This document shows, piece by piece, positions 1 through 5,364 of a stretch of 7,746 nucleotides of DNA. The translations under genes and the position numbers were made by a program. A model generated the notes under the pieces. That model worked only from the letters and a program-made list of their open reading frames with translations. It was not told the origin of the DNA and searched no databases. Source of the DNA: JAADDG01 sp964450755. GTDB taxonomy: Bacteria > Campylobacterota > Campylobacteria > Campylobacterales > JAADDG01. Every line of letters begins with the position of its first letter. The stretch's first letter is position 1. The stretch spans positions 1 to 7,746 of the forward strand of contig CAYVDJ010000054.1 of NCBI GenBank assembly GCA_964450755.1, in the 5' to 3' direction.

Positions 1-135
1 ATAAAAAACGAAGGCAAGGATGAAGAGGAGATAGAAAAAGTAAATACTCTCATAAAAAAATGGGCTGACAAATACAAAGTAAAACTTCAAAAAGTAGAAG
101 GGAAAGAGACTTACTATATCATAGGAGTTTTGTAA
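1..135 (+). CDS. C-terminal end of an unrecognised protein (5' truncated by window)
   Basis: Frame 1 is open from the first base to a TAA at 133-135 and gives 44 residues. They are strongly charged and lysine/glutamate-rich (GKDEEEIEKVNTLIKKWADK), then a short beta-like end, TYYIIGVL. An amphipathic helix followed by a terminal strand is plausible, but I do not recognise the family. No start codon is visible, so the gene begins outside the window. It is followed 7 bases later by a hairpin (143-163), which supports a real gene end here. It is separated by about 150 bases from the toxin-antitoxin pair and is probably not in the same operon. Function unknown. Confidence 0.7.
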   Translation: MKNEGKDEEEIEKVNTLIKKWADKYKVKLQKVEGKETYYIIGVL

Positions 136-163
136 AAAAACAGGTGCATCCTTGGGATGCACC
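134..163. terminator. Hairpin terminator, U-tract stronger on the minus strand
   Basis: A perfect 9-bp stem, GGTGCATCC (143-151) with GGATGCACC (155-163), closes a 3-base loop just after the stop of the first gene. Downstream on the plus strand the T-richness is weak and interrupted (AAAAGATTTACTTTTCC). Read on the minus strand, the same stem is followed by TG and seven Ts (complement of A134-A140), the better intrinsic-terminator layout. It is probably bidirectional: it closes the upstream gene and stops minus-strand transcripts entering from the right. Confidence 0.65.
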
Positions 164-228
164 AAAAGATTTACTTTTCCTAAGCTTATGAAAGTTGTCT
201 TGGCTTTGGGGGTGAAAAAATTTTAAAG

Positions 229-266
229 AAAATATATACATTATTTTAATATAATATATATATTTT
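229..266 (+). promoter_or_regulatory. Putative promoter and autoregulatory operator of the TA operon
   Basis: A perfect TATAAT lies at 250-255, about 30 bases before the antitoxin start. There is no convincing TTGACA about 17 bases upstream, which is normal for Campylobacterota sigma-70 promoters. The -10 box is enclosed by a perfect inverted repeat, AAAATATATA (229-238) and TATATATTTT (257-266). Type II antitoxins commonly bind palindromes overlapping their own promoter, so this is a reasonable operator candidate. The surrounding DNA is so AT-rich that chance symmetry cannot be excluded. Confidence 0.45.
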
Positions 267-270
267 AAAC

Positions 271-278
271 GAAGGGGG
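271..278 (+). promoter_or_regulatory. Ribosome binding site of the antitoxin candidate
   Basis: GAAGGGGG is a strong purine-rich Shine-Dalgarno sequence, six bases before the ATG at 285. It is a rare G-rich block in an otherwise A/T spacer and fixes the start of the first operon gene. Confidence 0.7.
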
Positions 279-284
279 TATCTT

Positions 285-524
285 ATGCAACTTGCTATTG
301 ATATTTCAGTTTCAACTATAGCTTCTTTAATATCTCAAATGAATTTAGATGAAATTGAAGAGTTAAAAAATAAAATTATTGAAAGAGAACTCTATTTTAA
401 AAAGTTTCAAAAAGATGATATATCGTCAATAATTGAAGACTTTAAAAAAGAAAACTATTCTATGGACTTTTTAGCAGATTTAGAAAATGGCTTAAAAAAG
501 AGTTCAATTTATAATGATAATTAA
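285..524 (+). CDS. Putative type II antitoxin (79 aa)
   Basis: A 79-residue soluble protein without membrane segments. The N-terminal part (about 1-20, QLAIDISVSTIASLISQM) looks like a short strand then a helix. Residues 21-45 (LDEIEELKNKIIEREL) form a clear amphipathic helix, and the C-terminal 30 residues are charged and probably extended (ENYSMDFLADLENGLKKSS), as expected for a toxin-wrapping tail. I recognise no definite DNA-binding family (PHD, RHH or HTH), so the assignment rests on context: small size, position directly before a RelE/ParE-like gene, and an 11-base overlap with it that implies translational coupling. The start is supported by the ribosome site at 271-278. GC content is near 20% in sampled lines, well below the large genes to the right. 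It would neutralise the toxin and probably repress the operon. Confidence 0.65.
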   Translation: MQLAIDISVSTIASLISQMNLDEIEELKNKIIERELYFKKFQKDDISSIIEDFKKENYSMDFLADLENGLKKSSIYNDN

Positions 525-762
525 ACCTTTAAGAGAAGATTTAGAAAAATATCTTAAAAAACATACTTTAGAAAAAAAATATAAAAAAGCAAAAGAGCTT
601 TTTGAATATAATCCTTTCTATCCGTCTTTGAATACAGAATTACTTGAACCTAAAGAAAGATTGATTTATTCTTTTAGATTGGATAAAAAATATAGAGCTA
701 TTTTTATATATGTAGATAATAATACTATCGAAATCATAGCTTTTACTAACCATTATAGATAA
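514..762 (+). CDS. Putative RelE/ParE-superfamily toxin (82 aa)
   Basis: An 82-residue basic protein. Residues 4-30 are two lysine-rich helices (PLREDLEKYLKKHTLEKKYK). Residues 33-45 (NPFYPSLNTELL) match the 'P-x-x-p-S-L-x-t-x-x-L' segment before the beta-sheet in RelE/YoeB/ParE proteins. A four-strand sheet-like end follows: LIYSFRLDKKYRAIFIYVD, then TIEIIAFTNHYR. Arg55 and Arg61 sit where the superfamily has its S-x-R-x-x-x-x-Y-R motif, and the terminal His80-Tyr81-Arg82 recalls the C-terminal His/Tyr of YoeB-like ribosome-dependent mRNA interferases. Length is normal, so the gene looks intact. Whether it cleaves mRNA (RelE/YoeB) or targets gyrase (ParE) cannot be decided from sequence alone. 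The ATG lies inside the end of the antitoxin gene, so expression is probably coupled. Confidence 0.75.
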   Translation: MIIKPLREDLEKYLKKHTLEKKYKKAKELFEYNPFYPSLNTELLEPKERLIYSFRLDKKYRAIFIYVDNNTIEIIAFTNHYR

Positions 763-792
763 TTTGATATAACCGTACTTTGGATAAGGCAG

Positions 793-830
793 TTGTTTTT
801 TAGCGTAGCCAAAGCTATGCTAAAAAACAA
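793..830. repeat. 17-bp palindrome in the convergent spacer (possible dispersed repeat or transcription barrier)
   Basis: TTGTTTTTTAGCGTAGC (793-809) pairs with GCTATGCTAAAAAACAA (814-830) around a CAAA loop. The only imperfection is one G-T wobble. The GC-rich part is at the loop end, with the A/T runs pairing at the base. Neither strand has a free U-tract after the stem, so it is not a textbook terminator, although the stem could still block RNA polymerase or protect 3' ends from either side. Position between converging genes and near-perfect symmetry resemble REP/MITE-type intergenic palindromes. Whether copies exist elsewhere in the genome cannot be seen here. Confidence 0.6.
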
Positions 831-837
831 AGTTACT

Positions 838-863
838 AAAATACAAAGTGTAATAAACTTTGT
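838..863 (-). terminator. Weak hairpin terminator of the complete adhesin-like gene
   Basis: Just past the TGA at 865-867 the minus-strand RNA can fold ACAAAGT / ACTTTGT (857-863 with 843-849), a 7-bp stem with a 7-base loop, followed by ATTTTAG. The same ACAAAGT/ACTTTGT sequence recurs at 827-833, so an alternative 8-bp fold (856-863 with 827-834) is possible. The AU-rich stem makes it only a moderate terminator; the palindrome at 793-830 may back it up. Confidence 0.4.
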
Positions 864-864
864 G

Positions 865-3225
865 TCAATAATCTATTCCGTATTTGACTGCAAGAGATTT
901 AAACTCATCGGAACTGATAAAGTTCATCACAAGATCATGTCTTGAGAGATTCTTTTTTAGTTCTTTGAGCCAAAAATCTCTTCCCTGCATATCGGCTTCT
1001 CTGCTTAAAAGAGCTCTGTAGGCTATCGTTATGAAATTGTAATCAGTATAGTTTTTTCTTTTAAATTCATCTGAGTCAAAAAAACCGGTTGCTATATCTC
1101 TTGCTCTTTTGTTTCTGTTTTTAAGCTCCTGTTTCCACCATGCTTTTCCGGCATCATCAGGTTCTCTTCCCATTACGAGATAGTACATATTATCCAAAAA
1201 ACTCTCCAAAAGATCATCTTGATCATGACTTAATATCCCGTAATTTTGCGACAGAGCATAAAATTCGGAAGAGAGTGCAAATTCATCAAATACAATTTCT
1301 CTTGATTTACCTTTTGTTGCCATCTGATCAACCCAGTACAAAAGTCCTTCCAGATCAGGCTGCCTGTTTAACATCGTTATATACAGCATTGTTACATACT
1401 GTTCATTTGTCAGATTTGTATTGACTCCGCCTTTTGGGTTTTTAAATTCTTCGCTTTTGAAAAATTCTTTTGCGATTTCTGTTGCGGTGGCTCCTTCTGT
1501 CAGTTTCTCTTTCCAAAATTCAACACCTTCTGTGTCAGCTTCTCTTCCCAAAAAGTTTTGGTAAAGTCTTTTGATAAAATCCTCTTTTGTTCCTTTTCCG
1601 TCTCCACCTTTTAGAGTGATGCCAAAAGATACCTTTTCGGATTCTCCATAATCGTTAAATGCTCTTACAATATAGGAGTATGGGGTATTTTGACCAAGAG
1701 CGGTGTCTGTAAAAGTTATGCTTTCAGCAGGTAAAGTTTTTATCAATATGGAATTTCTGTAAATATGAAATCCTTTTTCATTTGATGATCTGTCATTCCA
1801 TGTCAATTTGACAGAAGATGAACCGGCTTCTATCGCCATAAGGTTGATCGGGGCAAAAGGCGGTGCGTTGTTTGTGGAAAAAGTGGTTGTAACTGCCTGT
1901 GAATTTCCCGCATTGTTTGCGGCTTCTACTTTGTAGGTATATAGATGGTCGGCTAAAAGATCATTGTCTATAAAACTTTCTGTGTTTGCGGCAGTTATAT
2001 AGATAAGGTTGTTGTCTTTGTATATTCTAAAACCCTCTTCATTGGATGACTGGTCACTCCATGTCAGTTTTACCGAATCGGCACTGAGTGCAGTGGCATT
2101 CAGATCTGCGGGAGCTGTCGGGATTGTATTTTTTGTAGTTACCATGAGACTGGAACCTGAGGACTCTCCCACATCATTATATGCTCTTATCTCATAGTTA
2201 TATGAGGTATTTGGGGACAAAGAACTGTCCATATAACTGATGGCATCTTTATCCATTGTTTTTATCAAAACATTGTCTCTGTATATCTTAAACCCTTTTT
2301 CATTGGATGAGTTGTCACTCCAGATAAGTTTTACAGATGAATCTGTTATATCAGTTATCATCAAATTACCCACGCTGTTTGGAGCGGTATCTTTTGTCGT
2401 GGCTGATACCCCGATAGTTCTTGAATCCCCTGTATCGTTTGTTGCTTTGAGTTGATAAAAATATGTTGTATTTGCCAAAAGATCTCTATCTGTAAAAGTT
2501 GTTATATTCTCTGCTACGGTAGCTATTTTTGTTCCGTTTCTGTAGAGGATAAAAGCCTTTTCATTGGATGAGTTATCACTCCAGCTTAATTTTATCGAAG
2601 AGGAATCAAGCGCTTCTCCTTTGAATGTTCCCGGTGTCAGAGGAACGGTGTCTGGTGTGATTATCGTTACATGCACTTTATCGGAGTTTATATTTGGTTT
2701 TACGGCTCTTACTTCAAAGAAGTAGGGAGTGTTTGGAGTCAGACCTTCATCTATATAGACTGTTGTGTTATCTTTTGTTTTTGCTATCAATGTTCCGTCT
2801 CTAAATACCTCAAATCCTGTTTCGTTGTTTGAATTGTCTTTCCATGAGAGTTTTATAACGGTAGAATTGATAGCGGTTGCCGTTAATAAGCCTGGAGGAT
2901 TGATACTGTCGGGAACAGTAACATTTGCCTCTAAAATTCCGTTTTCTCCTCCGAGATTTACTGTTTTGACAACATAGGAGTAATTATGATCGATTGAGAG
3001 ATTATCGGTATCGGTGTATTCGGTTTTGTCCGGTTTTATACCGGATATCAGCAAAGAGTTGTTTCTGTAAATAGAAAATGATGTAACGGTGGAAGAGTTG
3101 TTTTCCCATGTTATTTTAACCTGTGTAGAGCTTAAAGGCGTTGCTTTTACATTGACAGGAGGATTTGGCAGGGTTGCCGTATTTGCAGAGGTATTTGTCT
3201 CTGCTCCACTGTTGTTGGCACTTAC
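865..3225 (-). repeat. Paralogous direct repeat, copy A (complete gene)
   Basis: This is the coding segment from the end of FnIII unit 4 to the stop codon. It aligns collinearly with 5365-7746 at an offset of about 4.5 kb and nearly equal length (2361 against 2382 bases). Collinearity covers every domain and the odd units, so this is one duplication event rather than parallel expansion. Confidence 0.85.
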
Positions 3226-5259
3226 TGTAAAAGTGTAGTTGTGATCCGGACTCAAAGAGGTTATATGAAATCCTGTTATATTTGCATTTACGATTCCGCT
3301 GTAACTTCCGTTTGTAAATATGGTAAAATTGCTTTCATTTGTTGAATTGTCAGTCCAGTTTATATCCATTGAATTTGCGGTTATGTTGTTAAATTTTATA
3401 TTGCTTACGGCAGGGGGAGGAGCTTTTAGAGTGGTTGCATATACCAAAGAGCTGTTATTTTCTCCTATTGTGTTGTACGAGCTTACGATATAGCTGTATT
3501 TTGTATCCTCGTTCAATCCTACATTTGTAAAAGTTACGATATTATCGGCGGTTGTTGCTATCTTGGAGAATATTCCGCTCTCTTTTTTTCTGTAGATGCT
3601 AAAACCTTTTTCATCATCAGAATTATCTTCCCATGTCAGTTTTATAGCGGTATCGCTTAGAACTTCCAATTTTAGATTGGTCGGTGCTTTGGAAAGTGCG
3701 GTTGAAAGATTTACATCCAAAGATGATGAGTTGTTTTCTCCTCCGTTGTTTTTTGCGCCCACTTTGAAATGATAAAGAGTGTTCAAAGAGAGTCCATCTA
3801 TCGTGGTTTCGTTTGTATCCGCATTTACGCTTTTGATCAAAGAGTTGTCTTTGTATATGACAAAACTCTCTTCATTGTCAGAGTTGTCTTTCCATTTTAA
3901 TTTTACAGACGATGCACTTAGTGTTGTATAGGCAAGATCACCCGGAGCATTTGGAGGAGTTTTCAGAGTTGTCGAACTGGCTGTTGCCGGGGTTGATTCT
4001 CCAATGTCGTTTTTTGCTTTAACCAGATAGGTATATAAAGTGTTGATATTCAGACCATTGTCCGTATAGGTGGCTGTATTGTTAGGCAGAGTTTTTATCA
4101 ATGAGCCGTTTCTGTAAATCGTGAAATTATCTTCATTGGTTGAGTTGTCAGTCCAAGTCAGTTTTATAGAACTGTTGGTAATGGCAGTTGCATTTAGATC
4201 GATGGGTGCTTTTGGTCTTGATACAAGTTTTGAAGCAAGGCGGATTTTTGTCAGGTTCTCATCAAAATAGCTGATAAAAGCGTAGCCGTTTGGAGTCAGT
4301 TTCAAAGAGGTATATTTTCCGACCTCTCCGACTCCTTCATGTCCAAAATCAATGGTTCCTTTTTCCCAGTTACCGTTTTCATTTGTGGCAAATTTGAGTA
4401 TTTTATGTGTCGCATCGTAATAGCTTATAAATACTTTATCATTATAATCTATTCCTATGGAGGAGTATTTCCCCACATCACCACTCCAGTCGATAGTGGA
4501 TGTATTCCATGAAGTACCGTTGAAATATGCATATTTGAGATCTTTGTTTGTCGCATCATAATAACTGATATGAGGCAGATTTTTGGAATCAATGGCGATT
4601 GAGGGATATTCTCCGATGTCTCCTGATGTATCTACATCACCGTTTGTATTTGAGAAGTTTCCGGATGAATCAGTTTTGAGATATTTGAGATCTTTATTTG
4701 ATTTGTCGTAATAGGCGATATGGATATTTTCGTTAGAATCTATTGCCATTGATAAATCCGTTGCATCTGTTGTATTGGAGCTTTTGTCACTCCAAAAACC
4801 GTTTCTGTTTGTGGCATACTCTATTTTTCCGTTGGATGAAAAAAGAAGATAGATATAATTTGGATCACTGTTAAAAAGAGCTATTTTTGTGTAATTTGCA
4901 TCATTTGCATTTGCTGTTTTTTTTACCCAGCTTCCCGAAGAGTTTGTTGCATATTTTATATTGTTTTCTGATTCGTCACTGTAACCTACATAAAGTTTGT
5001 CTTTTGAATCGATAAAAACAGAACTGTAGTTTCCGTCATCATTTATCTGTTCTAGTTGCCATGAAGTAGTAAAATAGAGATGATATAGTTTATCTCCCCG
5101 AAAAATGATATGAGGGTTTTTATTGTCGCTTTCTATGGTTAGAGACTGGTTTGACATGTAGGAAAAACCGGTTGCCGGACCGTCTTGTTTTATATCCCAA
5201 CTGACAGCCTTTAAAAGCAGGGTGGTAAATAAGGTTATTATCAGACTTTTTTTTAACAT
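865..5259 (-). CDS. Large exported multidomain protein: signal peptide, beta-propeller-like repeats, 10 FnIII domains, C-terminal DUF4214 block (1464 aa)
   Basis: Probable surface or secreted adhesin/matrix protein. The start is ATG at 5257-5259, five bases after GGAG (5265-5268); an in-frame GTG at 5263-5265 is rejected because its G belongs to that GGAG. Residues 1-20 (MLKKSLIITLFTTLLLKAVS) are a Sec signal peptide with likely cleavage at AVS/W. Residues about 44-343 hold seven propeller-like repeats (GxYxSIAID...ISYYDATNKDLKYA). Ten FnIII domains follow from about residue 350 to 1216, most with a W-(S/T/K)-D-N-S-x-(N/D)-E-x-x-F signature. The end (about 1224-1464) is four repeats of the type LYxxxLxREADxxGxxFW...FxxSxEF, the DUF4214 family. 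I see no cysteine and no catalytic motif. Binding via the propeller and stalk-like FnIII spacing are inference; localisation beyond export is unknown. It has a tandem paralogue at 5365-7746. Confidence 0.88.
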   Translation of the reverse strand: MLKKSLIITLFTTLLLKAVSWDIKQDGPATGFSYMSNQSLTIESDNKNPHIIFRGDKLYHLYFTTSWQLEQINDDGNYSSVFIDSKDKLYVGYSDESENNIKYATNSSGSWVKKTANANDANYTKIALFNSDPNYIYLLFSSNGKIEYATNRNGFWSDKSSNTTDATDLSMAIDSNENIHIAYYDKSNKDLKYLKTDSSGNFSNTNGDVDTSGDIGEYPSIAIDSKNLPHISYYDATNKDLKYAYFNGTSWNTSTIDWSGDVGKYSSIGIDYNDKVFISYYDATHKILKFATNENGNWEKGTIDFGHEGVGEVGKYTSLKLTPNGYAFISYFDENLTKIRLASKLVSRPKAPIDLNATAITNSSIKLTWTDNSTNEDNFTIYRNGSLIKTLPNNTATYTDNGLNINTLYTYLVKAKNDIGESTPATASSTTLKTPPNAPGDLAYTTLSASSVKLKWKDNSDNEESFVIYKDNSLIKSVNADTNETTIDGLSLNTLYHFKVGAKNNGGENNSSSLDVNLSTALSKAPTNLKLEVLSDTAIKLTWEDNSDDEKGFSIYRKKESGIFSKIATTADNIVTFTNVGLNEDTKYSYIVSSYNTIGENNSSLVYATTLKAPPPAVSNIKFNNITANSMDINWTDNSTNESNFTIFTNGSYSGIVNANITGFHITSLSPDHNYTFTVSANNSGAETNTSANTATLPNPPVNVKATPLSSTQVKITWENNSSTVTSFSIYRNNSLLISGIKPDKTEYTDTDNLSIDHNYSYVVKTVNLGGENGILEANVTVPDSINPPGLLTATAINSTVIKLSWKDNSNNETGFEVFRDGTLIAKTKDNTTVYIDEGLTPNTPYFFEVRAVKPNINSDKVHVTIITPDTVPLTPGTFKGEALDSSSIKLSWSDNSSNEKAFILYRNGTKIATVAENITTFTDRDLLANTTYFYQLKATNDTGDSRTIGVSATTKDTAPNSVGNLMITDITDSSVKLIWSDNSSNEKGFKIYRDNVLIKTMDKDAISYMDSSLSPNTSYNYEIRAYNDVGESSGSSLMVTTKNTIPTAPADLNATALSADSVKLTWSDQSSNEEGFRIYKDNNLIYITAANTESFIDNDLLADHLYTYKVEAANNAGNSQAVTTTFSTNNAPPFAPINLMAIEAGSSSVKLTWNDRSSNEKGFHIYRNSILIKTLPAESITFTDTALGQNTPYSYIVRAFNDYGESEKVSFGITLKGGDGKGTKEDFIKRLYQNFLGREADTEGVEFWKEKLTEGATATEIAKEFFKSEEFKNPKGGVNTNLTNEQYVTMLYITMLNRQPDLEGLLYWVDQMATKGKSREIVFDEFALSSEFYALSQNYGILSHDQDDLLESFLDNMYYLVMGREPDDAGKAWWKQELKNRNKRARDIATGFFDSDEFKRKNYTDYNFITIAYRALLSREADMQGRDFWLKELKKNLSRHDLVMNFISSDEFKSLAVKYGIDY
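868..1590 (-). other. DUF4214-type C-terminal block of the complete gene
   Basis: This codes for four consecutive units of about 50-60 residues with the pattern LYxxxLxRxxDxxGxxxW...FxxSxEF: FIKRLYQNFLGREADTEG, YVTMLYITMLNRQPDLEG, FLDNMYYLVMGREPDDAG and FITIAYRALLSREADMQG. The DUF4214 family occurs at the ends of many exported bacterial proteins, but its molecular job is not established. The last 26 residues are identical to those of the neighbouring paralogue, suggesting a constrained function such as secretion or anchoring. Confidence 0.8.
1612..4212 (-). repeat. Tandem array of ten FnIII-coding units in the complete gene
   Basis: There are ten units of about 85 residues (roughly 255-270 bases each). 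Each starts with a proline-rich linker (PxAPxxL), then KLTWxDNSxNExxFxIYR, a linker, TDxxLxxNTxYxYxVxAxNxxGES, and TT. Unit 5 (around 3025-3165) departs from the signature (WENNSSTVTSF). Unit 4 has IFTNGSYSG in place of the IYRNG strand end. The recurring TGGATGAG...TCACTCCA stretch seen on the plus strand is the reverse complement of the WSDNSSNE codons. Sequence similarity between units makes recombinational gain or loss likely. Confidence 0.85.
4231..5130 (-). repeat. About seven beta-propeller-like repeats in the N-terminal part of the complete gene
   Basis: Units of about 45-50 residues repeat the pattern G-x-Y-x-S-(I/L)-x-(I/L)-D-x-x-x-x-x-(H/F)-I-(S/A)-Y-Y-D-x-(T/S)-x-K-x-L-K-(Y/F). 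Good copies are SMAIDSNENIHIAYYD, SIAIDSKNLPHISYYD and SIGIDYNDKVFISYYD, followed by weaker SLKLTPNGYAFISYFD; the first three units are more diverged. Repeats of this length and strand pattern typically form a six- or seven-bladed propeller. A ligand-binding head is a reasonable inference, but no specific lectin or enzyme family is recognisable. Confidence 0.65.
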
Positions 5260-5264
5260 CTTCA

Positions 5265-5290
5265 CTCCAAATATAATATTCAGTATTATA
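5265..5290 (-). promoter_or_regulatory. Putative promoter (-10) and ribosome site of the complete adhesin-like gene
   Basis: On the minus strand a perfect TATAAT lies at 5290-5285, about 25 bases before the ATG at 5259. GGAG (5268-5265) follows, five bases before that ATG. No -35 box is evident, and the leader would be short (about 20 bases). With the terminator at 5328-5357, this supports separate transcription of the two tandem genes. Confidence 0.5.
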
Positions 5291-5321
5291 TCGGAGATTT
5301 AAAGAATTATTTTAATAAAAT

Positions 5322-5357
5322 AGATAAAAAGTGCGAAGAAATCATCCTTCACACTTT
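5322..5357 (-). terminator. Intrinsic terminator of the second adhesin-like gene
   Basis: In the minus-strand RNA, AAAGTGTGAAG (5357-5347) pairs with CTTCGCACTTT (5338-5328) through 11 bp with one G-U wobble and an 8-base loop. The stem runs directly into a T-rich tail (TTTTTATCTATTTTATT). It starts 7 bases after the TAA at 5365-5367, the expected position for a Rho-independent terminator. Confidence 0.8.
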
Positions 5358-5364
5358 ATAAAAA

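Noticed and set aside
196..215. TTGGCTTTGGGGGTG before the TA operon as a possible sigma-54 promoter
   Set aside because: The GG and GC elements are not at the required spacing and the TTGC element is absent, while a perfect sigma-70 -10 box exists at 250-255.
1140..1424. Plus-strand open frame of 94 codons opposite the DUF4214 block
   Set aside because: It lies wholly antisense to a well-supported coding region, has no ribosome site, and its translation is low-complexity Leu/His/Ser without a recognisable fold.
2009..2977. Three plus-strand frames (2009-2197, 2240-2455, 2765-2977)
   Set aside because: Their translations repeat the same pattern (SLYILKPxSLDxxSLxxSFT) because they are the reverse complement of the FnIII repeat units. 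They are shadows of the repeats, not genes.
1612..4212. Regular repeats suggestive of a CRISPR array or noncoding satellite
   Set aside because: The period of about 255-270 bases is far too long for CRISPR. The units are in frame, coding and imperfect, and match FnIII domains.
5266..5364. Possible small gene or RNA between the two large genes
   Set aside because: The 99 bases are explained by the terminator of the upstream gene and the promoter/ribosome site of the downstream one. No open frame with a ribosome site is visible.
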